From Candidatus Uhrbacteria bacterium CG10_big_fil_rev_8_21_14_0_10_48_11 (GTDB lineage Bacteria; Patescibacteriota; Patescibacteriia; GWA2-46-9), in the NCBI GenBank assembly GCA_002793855.1, contig PFET01000008.1, forward strand, positions 9,171 through 59,572: DNA of 50,402 bases, given 5' to 3'. Shown in pieces: positions 40,757 through 50,402 of the stretch. The translations under genes were made by a program, and so were the position numbers. The first letter of the stretch is position 1. Each line of letters opens with the position of its first letter. The notes beneath the pieces were generated by a model. The model searched no databases, was not told the origin of the DNA, and worked only from the letters and a program-made list of their open reading frames with translations.

Positions 40757-41236
40757 ATGAGTAACTGCGTTCTCGGCATCGATCCGGGGTACGGTCGGAT
40801 GGGTTACGGTGTTGTAGAAACAAAAAATGGCATCGCTCACTGCTTGACCTATGGTTGCATAGAGACCCCAGCAACGATGGTGCTTCCCGATCGACTTTAC
40901 GCTATTCATCGGGCCGTGGTTGAACTAGTGCGTGAGTACACGCCGCGACTTGTTGGCGTTGAAACTATTCTGTTTCAAAAAAATGTAAAAACCGCCATTG
41001 CGGTAGCTGAAGCTCGTGGCGTTGTACTGTCCGCCGTTGCTGCGGCTGGTGTAGCGGTTGTCGAGGTGACACCGACAGAGGTTAAGCAAGCGCTAACTGG
41101 TTACGGCAAGGCGGAAAAACAGCAAGTGCAATATATGGTGAAGCAGCTTTTTCGTTTTACCAAAGTGCCAAAGCCAGATGATGCGGCGGATGCTCTTGCG
41201 GTTGCGATTGCCACTGAAGGACAGGGTCGATTTTAA
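40757..41236 (+). CDS. ruvC: Crossover junction endodeoxyribonuclease RuvC
   Basis: CVLGIDPGYGRMGYGVVE ... VGVETILFQKNVKTAIAVAEARGV ... DDAADALAVAIA. Confidence 0.95.
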   Translation: MSNCVLGIDPGYGRMGYGVVETKNGIAHCLTYGCIETPATMVLPDRLYAIHRAVVELVREYTPRLVGVETILFQKNVKTAIAVAEARGVVLSAVAAAGVAVVEVTPTEVKQALTGYGKAEKQQVQYMVKQLFRFTKVPKPDDAADALAVAIATEGQGRF

Positions 41237-41251
41237 ATTGTGTGCACGGTG

Positions 41252-42577
41252 TTACCGGGTGTAGCTGAGTGGGTTAACGCGAACACCGTTAACAATAACT
41301 TCAAAGTGTAAGTGTGGACCAGTAGAATGACCGGTTGAACCCATAAGGGCGATAGTTTCACCACGGGTAACGCGCTGCCCTGTGACTGTTAGGTTTTTGG
41401 TTGCGTGTGCGTAGCGAGTGACAAGTCCGTTATCGTGACGAATGACGGTCATATTGCCGTAGGCGCCACCCCAACGAGATTCAAGGACTACGCCATCTTC
41501 GCTGGCAAAAATTGGCACACCGATGTGTCCTTTAATATCAATGCCACTATGGCGATAGCTGTAGTATTGATTGATATGGTGGTCGACTGTTGGCCAAAGG
41601 AGCTTCGTTCCCCCGTCACTGGTTGAACGTGTGGGGATGTTGGTATATTGCAACGTAGAGGTTGACGCCGGTGCTCGTCGGTACGTTGGTGTAGCCACCG
41701 GTTTTTTACCTCCAGGTATAATGAGCTCAGTACCGATCGTGACACTGGTCGGATCAGCAATACCGTTAAAGAGTAAAATCGCATCTTCACTAACGCTGTA
41801 TCGTTTTGCAATTGCTCCTATGGTTTCTCTTGATTTTACAGTATGCACGACCCCATCAACCGGGAGAATAGTAAGTTTTTGGCCCGGTCGAATAAGCGAG
41901 CGGTTCGTAAGAGTATTGGCGTCTAGCAGGGTTGTTAGTCGTAGCTGGAATTTGGCGGCGATGCCGGCGGGCGTGTCGCCGTCCGCCACGGTGTATTCTT
42001 GAATTTTGGTGCGTGGTGCAACGCTCGTTTCAGTTAGCGGCAGGTACGGCTGGAAGACAGCATTACCGTCGTAGCTAAGGTACGTTCGTGGTGGGGTTTC
42101 TATAGAAGTATCTTCGGGTGTTGCGGCGCTGGTTACCGCGCTGTCTGGTAATGCCGGCAGCCCGTTAAGTTCTAGTCCTTCATCAACACCGATGACATTA
42201 AATACGAGTTGCCCAATAACGAAATCTTGCGCACCAGCCTTTGGTGTCGTCATATTGGCACCAAGCGTAACTAGCGCTAGCATAATGGTAATGCCGTGTA
42301 GTAGGTAGCGGTGTGAAAATGGTCGGAGCCAACGTGAAGATACACCACCAAAGACTCGTCGCATGCCTCGCCGACCGCGCCGGTACCAGCCATAGAGTGG
42401 GGCAACAACAACGAGAATCGCGTAGAGGCTACCGCGACCCATTTTTTGCAAAAGACGGCCGACGAAACGGCCGTGTCCGCGCTGTACTTGTTGCCGTAAA
42501 TAAACAAAACTCTTGGTTACCAAGAGTAGTGTTTTTACGCCGAGCTTTTTGAGGCCGCGGCTCATAAGTTCTCGCAC
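41252..42577 (-). CDS. LysM / M23-family peptidoglycan metallopeptidase
   Basis: Two LysM-like segments, HSGIDIKGHIGVPIFASEDGVV ... MGSTGHSTGPHLHFEV. Confidence 0.93.
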   Translation of the reverse strand: MRELMSRGLKKLGVKTLLLVTKSFVYLRQQVQRGHGRFVGRLLQKMGRGSLYAILVVVAPLYGWYRRGRRGMRRVFGGVSSRWLRPFSHRYLLHGITIMLALVTLGANMTTPKAGAQDFVIGQLVFNVIGVDEGLELNGLPALPDSAVTSAATPEDTSIETPPRTYLSYDGNAVFQPYLPLTETSVAPRTKIQEYTVADGDTPAGIAAKFQLRLTTLLDANTLTNRSLIRPGQKLTILPVDGVVHTVKSRETIGAIAKRYSVSEDAILLFNGIADPTSVTIGTELIIPGGKKPVATPTYRRAPASTSTLQYTNIPTRSTSDGGTKLLWPTVDHHINQYYSYRHSGIDIKGHIGVPIFASEDGVVLESRWGGAYGNMTVIRHDNGLVTRYAHATKNLTVTGQRVTRGETIALMGSTGHSTGPHLHFEVIVNGVRVNPLSYTR

Positions 42578-42654
42578 TCTATCACATTCACGGTTTTTGC
42601 GTCAACCATCTGCGACCATTGTGAGCTTCTAATTGAGAGTGCTACACTGCCTTT

Positions 42655-43596
42655 ATGGAGTACTTAATTGGCGCAGCTATTTTACTCGCCGTTGTTGTCG
42701 GTGGTTTTGTTGTGCTCGATCGTCGCTTACGCACGCTTGGCGTGTCACGTGATGACGACAAAGGATTTATGCTGCTTAACCAGAACATGCAGGGCGTGCA
42801 GTCTCGTCTTGACGAAACTACGCGTTCATTAAATACACGGCTTGATCGCGCGGCCGAGGTTATTCAAGGAGTTAATCAGGAGCTTGGTCATATGAAAGAG
42901 ATTGGCCGCTCTATGCGTGACCTGCAAGATTTTTTGAAGTCGCCGAAATTACGCGGTAACATTGGTGAACAGGTTATGCGTGATTTGCTAGAGCAATATT
43001 TTCCTCGCGCGCACTTTGATTTGCAACATACCTTTAGCACTGGGGATCGTGTTGATGCGGTGCTTAAAACCGACAAGGGGCTTATCTCGATTGACTCTAA
43101 GTTTCCCCTTGAAAATTTTCAGCGGATGCATCGCGCCGAATCAGAAGCCGACGCAGCAGTAGCGTTGCGTGATTTTATACGCGATACCAAGAAGCATATC
43201 AGCGACATTAGTAAAAAATACATTCTGCCCGCCGAAGGAACCGCGGACTTTGCCATTATGTACGTGCCGTCGGAATCTATTTATTATGAAATTATTCGTC
43301 AAGACGAAGAGCTTAATGGGTTTGCCAATGAGAAGCGTGTCTTTCTGGTTTCACCAAACAGCTTTTACTATTTCTTAAAAGTGGTGATGATTGGACTGGA
43401 AGGAAAGCGGGTGGAGGAAAATGCGCGACGTATTTTGGAAACGATGCGCGCCATTCAAAAAGATGCGACGAAATTTGGTAGTGAACTTGAGGTAATGTCA
43501 AAACATATCACGAACGCCAAGAATGCGGTTGATCGGGTCAACACCGAGTACGCACGTTTGGCTGGCCGCATTGATGATATTCGATTACTTACCTAG
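42655..43596 (+). CDS. rmuC: DNA recombination protein RmuC family
   Basis: LKSPKLRGNIGEQVMRDLLEQYFPRAHFDLQHTFSTGDRVDAVLKT. Confidence 0.92.
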   Translation: MEYLIGAAILLAVVVGGFVVLDRRLRTLGVSRDDDKGFMLLNQNMQGVQSRLDETTRSLNTRLDRAAEVIQGVNQELGHMKEIGRSMRDLQDFLKSPKLRGNIGEQVMRDLLEQYFPRAHFDLQHTFSTGDRVDAVLKTDKGLISIDSKFPLENFQRMHRAESEADAAVALRDFIRDTKKHISDISKKYILPAEGTADFAIMYVPSESIYYEIIRQDEELNGFANEKRVFLVSPNSFYYFLKVVMIGLEGKRVEENARRILETMRAIQKDATKFGSELEVMSKHITNAKNAVDRVNTEYARLAGRIDDIRLLT

Positions 43597-43599
43597 CCC

Positions 43600-44535
43600 A
43601 TGTTGACAGCAACGGCAGCAGCGATCGAGCGAACTCTCTCTTACTTCTCACTATTTCAGTATCCGCTCACCGCAAACGAGATTTGGCAACTACTGTGGCC
43701 AGGAAATGGTACGTCGTGCCCTCTTTCGACAGTTGTGTTTGAGCTAGAAGAGAATAACGACTTGCGCAACCTGATCATTAAAGATGGTCCGTTTTTTCAG
43801 CTGGCGTCCTCCGAACCTTTGCGTTCAATCCGAGAGCAACGTTACCGCATCGCAACAACGAAAATGCGTCGGGCAAAACGTTTGGCGTCGGCACTTACTT
43901 GGCTGCCGTGGGTAGAGGGGGTGGCGGTCTGCAATTCACTTGGTTACCAAAATACACGAGCCAAGAGCGACATCGATTTTTTTATCATTACCAAACCCGG
44001 CACTATTTGGCTTACCCGTTTTGTGACGGTTGGTGCGCTCACCGCTGTTCGTCAGCGACCACATGGAGAGCATACTCCGAATGCCCTTTGTTTAAGTTTT
44101 TTCGTGACGGGAAACTCGCTCAACCTTGCACCGTTGGCGCTTCCAGGAGGAGATCCACACTTCGCTTACTGGATAGCACAGATGACCCCACTTTTTGGAA
44201 GGGGTGCCATTTGGAAACAGTTTTGGGATGCCAACCGATGGGTGCAAGTACTTTTGCCTAACAGTAGCGGCTACGGTGACTACCCGCATTCATTTTATCG
44301 ACAGGGAAAAAGAACCAAGCCGGCGGGCAGTGTTACTCGTTGGCTTGATCGATTAGCGGAGCTGTTTCAGCGGCGTCGTTTTCCTGCGCCTATACGGGAA
44401 GGTCTTGCGCGAAAAGATAGTAACGTTGTTGCTAGTAAAGAGGTGCTAAAATTTCATACTAACGATCGTCGCGCAGCCTATCGCAGCGCATGGAAAGAGC
44501 ATACTAATACCTTTATAAATCATCATGTGGCGTAA
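43600..44535 (+). CDS. Nucleotidyltransferase-like hypothetical protein
   Basis: VCNSLGYQNTRAKSDIDFFIITKPG resembles a nucleotidyltransferase motif (GS-like...DxD). Confidence 0.55.
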   Translation: MLTATAAAIERTLSYFSLFQYPLTANEIWQLLWPGNGTSCPLSTVVFELEENNDLRNLIIKDGPFFQLASSEPLRSIREQRYRIATTKMRRAKRLASALTWLPWVEGVAVCNSLGYQNTRAKSDIDFFIITKPGTIWLTRFVTVGALTAVRQRPHGEHTPNALCLSFFVTGNSLNLAPLALPGGDPHFAYWIAQMTPLFGRGAIWKQFWDANRWVQVLLPNSSGYGDYPHSFYRQGKRTKPAGSVTRWLDRLAELFQRRRFPAPIREGLARKDSNVVASKEVLKFHTNDRRAAYRSAWKEHTNTFINHHVA

Positions 44536-45886
44536 ACGTTTTTTTGCACTCATCATTTTTCTTTTACCGTGGCAGGCACATTATGTATTGCTGTCCTCAA
44601 CGTTGGCAGACACAGTGTCGTCCTATACTGCTATTAACCTCTATGCGATCGATGTCTTACTGTTGATTGCTATCCTATGGTCATGGCGATCGGTGCTTTT
44701 TTGGTTTCAGTCGTGCGCACGCAGTCGGACGACATGGCGCAGTAAAGTTTTTGTGGCTGTTGTCGGGTGTGCGGTTGCGATAAATCTTATGGGTTCCCCC
44801 GTTTTGGCGTTGGCTGTCGTGCAGGCAGTGACCCTACTCCTTTTTATGTTTTTTGGTATTGCTCTTATTCAAGAGAATGACTGGCGTCGCGTTCGTTTCG
44901 CTTTTATTGTTTCTGCCGCTGTGCAGTCATTACTAGCACTAACTCAATTTTTTACCCAGAGCATCGTTGGTAGTACTTTTTTTGGTATGGCACAACAGAT
45001 GGCGAGTCATGGTGGTACTTCGGTTATCGAAACAGCGAGCGAACGGTTGCTTCGTGCCTATGGCAGTTTCCCGCATCCAAATATTCTTGGTGGCTTTTTG
45101 GCACTTGCTCTTGTGGCAACCATTGATTGGTATTTTGTTGCTTATGAGAATTTTCAAGCGTGGTGGAATAAGCACGGCGTTGGTAACCGCGCACTCTATC
45201 GAGAACCGGAAGTACGAAATATGGCAGCCACCGTGTCACTTTTACTGGGGATGGTAGTCATTATTTTTTCCGGTCTTTACGTTACCTTTTCTCGGGGTGC
45301 GGCACTTGCGGCTGGTATTGGTGTATTGGTCTATTTTTTGCACAAAGCGTGGCACAATCGGGTGCGTGCTTCTGCTCTTGCCTTTAAGCTTGGCTTAGCA
45401 TTGATGCTTACTATGCTTACGTGGGCGTTTATTGTGCCAGGGTTATGGACGGCGAGGGTTACTTCGTCGACTCGTCTTGATACGCTTTCGAATACTTCTC
45501 GTTTGGCAGAGTTTGCCGAAGGTGAGGCACTCTTTTTACAGCATCCGGTGTTTGGCGTCGGTATCGCTAATTACATTCCGGCGTTGCTACTATCAAAGCC
45601 AAATGAACCATCGTATACCTACCAACCAGCACATAACGTACTACTCATTGTCGGTGTTGAGCTGGGTCTTGTCGGTATCGTACTGCTGGCGGGTGGTGTC
45701 TTTGTTAATCTGCGAAAGATTCGTCAGTGGTTAGAACGGGGGGCTGTGGTTTTTGTTGGAGCGTTAAGTATTTTTCTTGTTCTTGCGTCACTCGACCATT
45801 ATCTTTGGACTCTTCACTCTGGGTTGGTTTTTTGGTTGATTGCCGTAGTCCTCTATTACCCGCTTCCCAGCCGAAGGCACTCTTGA
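44525..45886 (+). CDS. O-antigen ligase (WaaL-like) family membrane protein
   Basis: Many TM segments; SRGAALAAGIGVLVYF, HPVFGVGIANYIPAL...QPAHNVLLIVGVELGLVGIVLL. Confidence 0.85.
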   Translation: MWRKRFFALIIFLLPWQAHYVLLSSTLADTVSSYTAINLYAIDVLLLIAILWSWRSVLFWFQSCARSRTTWRSKVFVAVVGCAVAINLMGSPVLALAVVQAVTLLLFMFFGIALIQENDWRRVRFAFIVSAAVQSLLALTQFFTQSIVGSTFFGMAQQMASHGGTSVIETASERLLRAYGSFPHPNILGGFLALALVATIDWYFVAYENFQAWWNKHGVGNRALYREPEVRNMAATVSLLLGMVVIIFSGLYVTFSRGAALAAGIGVLVYFLHKAWHNRVRASALAFKLGLALMLTMLTWAFIVPGLWTARVTSSTRLDTLSNTSRLAEFAEGEALFLQHPVFGVGIANYIPALLLSKPNEPSYTYQPAHNVLLIVGVELGLVGIVLLAGGVFVNLRKIRQWLERGAVVFVGALSIFLVLASLDHYLWTLHSGLVFWLIAVVLYYPLPSRRHS

Positions 45887-45917
45887 CAAGTTGGCACTCT
45901 CTCTAGTAGACTGCTAC
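45883..45917 (+). promoter_or_regulatory. groES promoter (TTGACA-N18-TAGACT) overlapping a degenerate CIRCE element
   Basis: ttggcactc-N9-gactgctac at 45891-45917 compared with CIRCE TTAGCACTC-N9-GAGTGCTAA. Confidence 0.6.
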
Positions 45918-45992
45918 TTACTCCGCCTCCGCGGAGGCCTTGCTCTTTAGCAGGGTCTTTCTTATCTTATTATTCATTAAAATAAGAGCGTT

Positions 45993-46283
45993 ATGAAATT
46001 GAAACCATTAGGGGATCACGTTATTGTGCAGCCAGCAAAAGAAGAAGAAGTTACAAAGTCGGGTATCATCATTCCGGATACGGCCAAAGACGAGAAGCCA
46101 GAGCAGGGCAAGGTCGTTGCGGTTGGTCCGGGGAAGTTAAATGATGACGGTGAGCGGATAGCAATGTCAGTGAAGGTCGGGGATACCGTTGTCTTTAAGA
46201 AGTACAGTCCGGACGAGGTTACGGTTGGCGATGAAGAGTATCTGGTAGTGATCGAGTCGGACATCATTGCCATTGTTGAATAA
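45993..46283 (+). CDS. groES: Co-chaperonin GroES
   Basis: MKLKPLGDHVIVQPAKEEEVTKSGIIIPDTAKDEKPEQGKVVAVGPGK. Confidence 0.97.
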   Translation: MKLKPLGDHVIVQPAKEEEVTKSGIIIPDTAKDEKPEQGKVVAVGPGKLNDDGERIAMSVKVGDTVVFKKYSPDEVTVGDEEYLVVIESDIIAIVE

Positions 46284-46301
46284 TTTTTACCTACACATAT
46301 T

Positions 46302-47957
46302 ATGGCAAAAACAATTGAGTTTAAAGAAGAAGCTCGCGCAGGTATTAAGCGCGGCATCGACAAGGTTGCAAACGCTGTTAAAGTGACCCTTGGACCCGCT
46401 GGCCGACACGTTGTATTAGACAGGGGGTTTGGTTCGCCGACGGTGACGAACGACGGGGTAACAATTGCAAAAGAAATCGAATTGGAAGATAAGATTGAAA
46501 ACGTTGGCGCTTCGTTGGTGCAGGAGGTGGCTAGCAAAACGAATGACATTGCCGGAGATGGTACAACGACCGCAACGGTACTTGTTCAAGCAATGGTGGC
46601 AGAAGGTTTTAAGCAGATTGCCGCTGGTGGTAACCCAGTAGTGTTGCAGCAGTTAATTCACAAACGAGTTGGGGAGATTGTTGGTGAACTTAAAGCAATG
46701 GCAAAACCGGTTACGACAGATGCGGAGATTGCACAAGTGGCTACCATTTCTTCCGGAGATGCCGAGGTTGGTAAGCTCATCGCAGAAGCAATGAAAGAGG
46801 TTGGCAAAGACGGCGTCATCACCGTTGAAGAGTCGCAGACTTTTGGTCTTGAGAAAGAAGTGGTAAAGGGAATGCGGTTTGACCGGGGTTACGTTTCGCC
46901 TTACCTCATTACAAACGCAGAGCGCATGGTGGCCGAGTACAGCGACGCCTACCTGTTGCTTACCGACAAAAAGATTTCTGCGTTGAGTGAAATTTTGCCG
47001 ATTCTAGAAAAGCTGGCGCAGGTAGGGAAAAAAGAGTTGGTCATTATTGCCGAAGATGTTGACGGTGAGGCATTGGCGACGCTTATTGTGAATAAGTTGC
47101 GCGGTACGTTTAGCGCGCTCGCCATTAAGGCGCCCGGTTATGGTGATCGCCGCAAAGAGATGCTGGAAGACATTGCCGTGTTGACGGGCGGTCGGGTTAT
47201 TTCGGAAGATACCGGACTTAAGCTTGAGCATACAACCGTTGAAGATCTTGGACAGGCGCGCCGCGTGGTATCTCGTAAAGAAGAAACAGACATTGTTGAA
47301 GGAAAAGGGGACGAGGCGGCCATTAAAGATCGTGTAGCGCAGTTGCGCCGAGAGCTTGAAGCGTCTGACAGCGAGTTCGATCGCGAAAAGTTGCAGGAGC
47401 GTGTTGCGAAGCTCTCTGGTGGAGTAGGAGTGATTAAAGTTGGTGCCGCTACCGAGACAGAGATGAAAGACAAGAAGTTTAAAATTGAAGACGCCCTTCA
47501 CGCTACGAAAGCTGCGGTTGAAGAAGGCATTGTTCCAGGTGGTGGCATTGCGCTTGCTATGCTGTCCAGTCAATTTAAGGCAATGATGGCGTCAGGAAAA
47601 ACCGAACCGTTTTCTTATCCTGAAACCATTGTAGACAAAGCGCTTACGGTACCGCTTAGATTGATTATTGAGAATGCCGGTGCCGACGGCTCTGTCATCT
47701 TCTATACTATAGTAGAGAAGCAGAAAGCAGGAGCTGGCAAAAAGGTAGGCTATAATCCAATAACGGGTGAGTACGTTGATATGATTGAAGAGGGTATTAT
47801 CGACCCAGTAAAGGTGACCCGTACGGCGTTAGAGAATGCTGCCTCTATTGCGGCGACCTTACTAACAACAGAAGTGGTCATTACCGATAAGCCAGAAAAG
47901 AACGAGAAGAGCCCCGCGATGCCTTCTGGTATGGGTGGCGACATGGGAATGTATTAA
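46302..47957 (+). CDS. groEL: Chaperonin GroEL
   Basis: [69 protein letters not shown]. Confidence 0.98.
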   Translation: MAKTIEFKEEARAGIKRGIDKVANAVKVTLGPAGRHVVLDRGFGSPTVTNDGVTIAKEIELEDKIENVGASLVQEVASKTNDIAGDGTTTATVLVQAMVAEGFKQIAAGGNPVVLQQLIHKRVGEIVGELKAMAKPVTTDAEIAQVATISSGDAEVGKLIAEAMKEVGKDGVITVEESQTFGLEKEVVKGMRFDRGYVSPYLITNAERMVAEYSDAYLLLTDKKISALSEILPILEKLAQVGKKELVIIAEDVDGEALATLIVNKLRGTFSALAIKAPGYGDRRKEMLEDIAVLTGGRVISEDTGLKLEHTTVEDLGQARRVVSRKEETDIVEGKGDEAAIKDRVAQLRRELEASDSEFDREKLQERVAKLSGGVGVIKVGAATETEMKDKKFKIEDALHATKAAVEEGIVPGGGIALAMLSSQFKAMMASGKTEPFSYPETIVDKALTVPLRLIIENAGADGSVIFYTIVEKQKAGAGKKVGYNPITGEYVDMIEEGIIDPVKVTRTALENAASIAATLLTTEVVITDKPEKNEKSPAMPSGMGGDMGMY

Positions 47958-47976
47958 GGCGGAGAAGTGGGTGATA

Positions 47977-48011
47977 AAAAACGGACGACGTAAAGTCGTC
48001 CGTTTTTTTTG
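47977..48011 (+). terminator. Intrinsic terminator after groEL
   Basis: aaaacggacgac-gtaaa-gtcgtccgtttttttt. Confidence 0.88.
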
Positions 48012-48032
48012 GCTTGTGCTATACTTTTTCAT

Positions 48033-48467
48033 ATGGCGGAAACGTTTGCAAACTATAAAAAACTACTGACCGGCTTTGCTCGTGTGCTCACTTCAGCAAG
48101 TGGCATCATTGCGGTTGCCGTGCTACTGCTTGCCGCCAACGAACTCTTTGTCCGTCAGTGGTTGAATGTTCCGCCGATTGCTTACGCCGTGTACTGGATT
48201 GCCCTTGCCGGAATGTTTATTGTTCTTGCTCGCTACGCTTGGGCGCGCATCAATCCGAACAGCACGCAACTTTTAGTGCAAGCATTTTTGGTTGGACTCG
48301 GTGTCGGTTTGTTTGCTGCACTAGTAAAGGTTGTCCTTTATCGAGAACTCTGGACGGCGTTTAATTTATTCGCTGAGCCGTTGCGCACCGCACTCTTTGG
48401 AATCGTCCTCGTCTGGTTTATGGCGCACATCGACGAGCGACATCATTCTTCACTTACCACTCATTAA
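48033..48467 (+). CDS. Hypothetical membrane protein
   Basis: Four hydrophobic segments; ATG at 48033. Confidence 0.6.
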   Translation: MAETFANYKKLLTGFARVLTSASGIIAVAVLLLAANELFVRQWLNVPPIAYAVYWIALAGMFIVLARYAWARINPNSTQLLVQAFLVGLGVGLFAALVKVVLYRELWTAFNLFAEPLRTALFGIVLVWFMAHIDERHHSSLTTH

Positions 48468-48475
48468 AAAAGTGT

Positions 48476-48835
48476 ATGCCACGAACACAAAAGAAAAAGC
48501 AATCTGCGGTTTCGTCCCCAGTAGTCTCACGACCAGATGAGCGTGACTGGATGTTAGCTGCTGTTTCTTACCTTTGGATTTTTTGTGTCATTCCGTTGGT
48601 GTTGCGTAAAGGAAGTCCGTTTGTTCAGTTCCATGCCAAACAAGGAGCGGTTCTGGCTATCACTTGGTTTCTCCTCTGGGTGGTTGGCATCATTCCGATT
48701 TTAGGATGGCTCGTTTTTTTCTTTGGTAGCATTCTTCTGGTTGCAGTGAACTTGCTTGCTATTGTTCGCGCTTGGCATGGAGACCAGTGGAAAATCCCTT
48801 ATCTTTACGATTACGTTGCCTACCTTGATCTCTAG
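48476..48835 (+). CDS. DUF4870/Tic20-like small membrane protein
   Basis: ERDWMLAAVSYLWIFCVIPLVLRKGSPFVQFHAKQGAVLAITWFLLWVVGIIPILGWLV. Confidence 0.7.
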   Translation: MPRTQKKKQSAVSSPVVSRPDERDWMLAAVSYLWIFCVIPLVLRKGSPFVQFHAKQGAVLAITWFLLWVVGIIPILGWLVFFFGSILLVAVNLLAIVRAWHGDQWKIPYLYDYVAYLDL

Positions 48836-48932
48836 TTTTTGATTTTGTTTCTACCGCTTCTTTCTGTTATAATCAAACCATCATTTCTAATCGCGGTGTT
48901 TAAAAAATACTGCCAGTGAGGGATTGACTATA

Positions 48933-50402
48933 GTGCGCAAAAATAGAAAAAAATTTATTCGTCGTTTACGAGAACGTTGTACCACCGCAGCGGTCATTTT
49001 TACGTTGCTGGCGCACATGTTTGGGGGCATAATTCCGCAAGCTCTTGCTGCGGCTGGTGTGCCGCTTGTTCTCAGTCATCAAGGACGATTGCTAGATGCT
49101 AGTGGTAATTTGCTTGGCAGCTCGTCAGGAACAAATTACTGTTTCCGTTTCTCTTTTTATAGCGACAATACGGTTGGTTCACCAGACACAAAGCTCTGGC
49201 CAAGTGGAACGCCGTCAACCATGACCATTCCAGTGGTCAATGGCGTCTTTAATGTTGGCATAGGGGATACGACGGCAGGTGGAGATACGCTTGATTACGA
49301 TTTTCAAACAAGTAATGATATCTATTTCAATGTAGAGGTTGCTGATCAGGTGGGCGGATCTTGTGCGGGGGTGACTTTCGAAACGTTAAGTCCCCGTCAG
49401 CGTATTGTTGCCTCTGGTTACACCATTAACGCAAAGACCGTTGGCGGTTTTACACCAGCAGAATCGGCAAGTGGAAATCAGATTCCGGTACTGACTTCGG
49501 GCAACTTGGCGTTAGGCGGAACGAATCCAGAAATTAATGTGACTGGCTCTAACACACTTACCTTGCAGGGAGGTGCTGGTACGGGTGCCATTCAATTTTT
49601 TTCTGCCTCGAACAACATTAGCTCAAGCGGCGCGCTTACCATAGCCGGCGCATTCGATACGGCTTCGACCATCCAAGCAGGTTCATCGAACATTACGATT
49701 ACGACCGCCGCTGGTTATCTTGATGCTGGTGCAATACAGTTGACGGATGCTGGTGCCGGTGGAACATCTTCTACTTCTGGTCTTGAGGTGGTTTCAAATA
49801 ACTTAGGATTACTGCAGGGGTGTGCGGATAGTGAAGTGCTTAAGTGGACGGAAGCAACTGGCGTGTGGGGTTGTGCCGCCGATGTCACCGGTGCCGCCGC
49901 TTCACTACAGGGTTCCTATGATGGTGGTTCAAGTATTACTACTTTAGACGCCAATGATCTTGCGGTAACACTTTCTGATACTGCCACCGATTCGAATTTT
50001 GCAATTGGTATTGCAACCGGTGCAACTGGTATCGTTTTCATTACCCGCGCTGATGGCGCCGGCACTGCTGATCCGGCTGAACTGTTCCTCCTTCACAACG
50101 CCGACACTGATCGCGCCCAACCTGTCGCTCTTAAGGTAACCTCTGCCGCCGGCGGTATTACTACGGCGCTTGATTTGTCTGATGCCAACATTGGAACGGC
50201 GATTTCGTTTGGCTCAAACGACATCACCACGACGAGCGGTACGATCACCGCAGCAGAACTAGATAGGTTGACTGGAAAGAATGCGGCGCTGGTTGACACC
50301 AACGATGCCGTGGCTACCGCCATCACCGGCACCGGGGCGCTCGCCGCCGGCTCCATCGCTTCCGGCTTTGGCACCATCGCTACCGGCAACGCCATCTCCG
50401 GC
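48933..50402 (+). CDS. Large secreted/surface repeat protein, 3' end beyond window
   Basis: GTG start; VRKNRKKFIRRLRERCTTAAVIFTLLAHMFGGIIPQALAAAGVPLVLSHQGRLLDASGNLLG signal peptide; Ser/Thr/Gly/Ala-rich repeats open to window end; absent from ORF track. Confidence 0.78.
   Translation, partial: MRKNRKKFIRRLRERCTTAAVIFTLLAHMFGGIIPQALAAAGVPLVLSHQGRLLDASGNLLGSSSGTNYCFRFSFYSDNTVGSPDTKLWPSGTPSTMTIPVVNGVFNVGIGDTTAGGDTLDYDFQTSNDIYFNVEVADQVGGSCAGVTFETLSPRQRIVASGYTINAKTVGGFTPAESASGNQIPVLTSGNLALGGTNPEINVTGSNTLTLQGGAGTGAIQFFSASNNISSSGALTIAGAFDTASTIQAGSSNITITTAAGYLDAGAIQLTDAGAGGTSSTSGLEVVSNNLGLLQGCADSEVLKWTEATGVWGCAADVTGAAASLQGSYDGGSSITTLDANDLAVTLSDTATDSNFAIGIATGATGIVFITRADGAGTADPAELFLLHNADTDRAQPVALKVTSAAGGITTALDLSDANIGTAISFGSNDITTTSGTITAAELDRLTGKNAALVDTNDAVATAITGTGALAAGSIASGFGTIATGNAISG

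Overview
The window looks like a chromosomal segment of a Patescibacteria/CPR-type bacterium (inference from gene families and compact organisation). The backbone is ordinary: rnhB, nusA, a membrane pyrophosphatase, galU, gyrA, rpmF, nusB, rnc, pilT, ruvB, nfo, tig, yebC, ruvC, rmuC and groES-groEL. Accessory segments interrupt it at about 1.5-3.4 kb and 25.4-33.5 kb. The main discovery is a complete diversity-generating retroelement (DGR) at about 26.4-29.6 kb. It has a variable target gene with a C-terminal VR (27314-27432), a TR (27868-27986), an Avd-like accessory gene on the opposite strand, and a DGR-type reverse transcriptase. Of the 19 TR/VR mismatches I counted by eye, 17 fall on TR adenines. 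Unusual features of this DGR: (i) a (CT)16 microsatellite inside the RT ORF, which could make the retroelement phase-variable; (ii) a catalytic box reading YADN instead of YADD; (iii) avd and RT are divergent with overlapping 5' ends, and avd has its own terminator separating it from TR; (iv) the DGR lies between a tRNA-Lys(CTT) gene and a 20-nt perfect copy of that tRNA's 3' end, with a third degenerate copy beyond. Nearly every other gene in the accessory segments seems to carry frameshifts or stops (DUF262-HNH, two response regulators, a zinc-ribbon protein, a TrpC-like gene, a Cys-rich protein, a purH fragment), whereas the DGR ORFs are open. Also notable is a tandem array of seven paralogous VirB2/TrbC-like pilin genes (9.4-12.6 kb). 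All calls come from reading the sequence and supplied translations; no database search or alignment was run.
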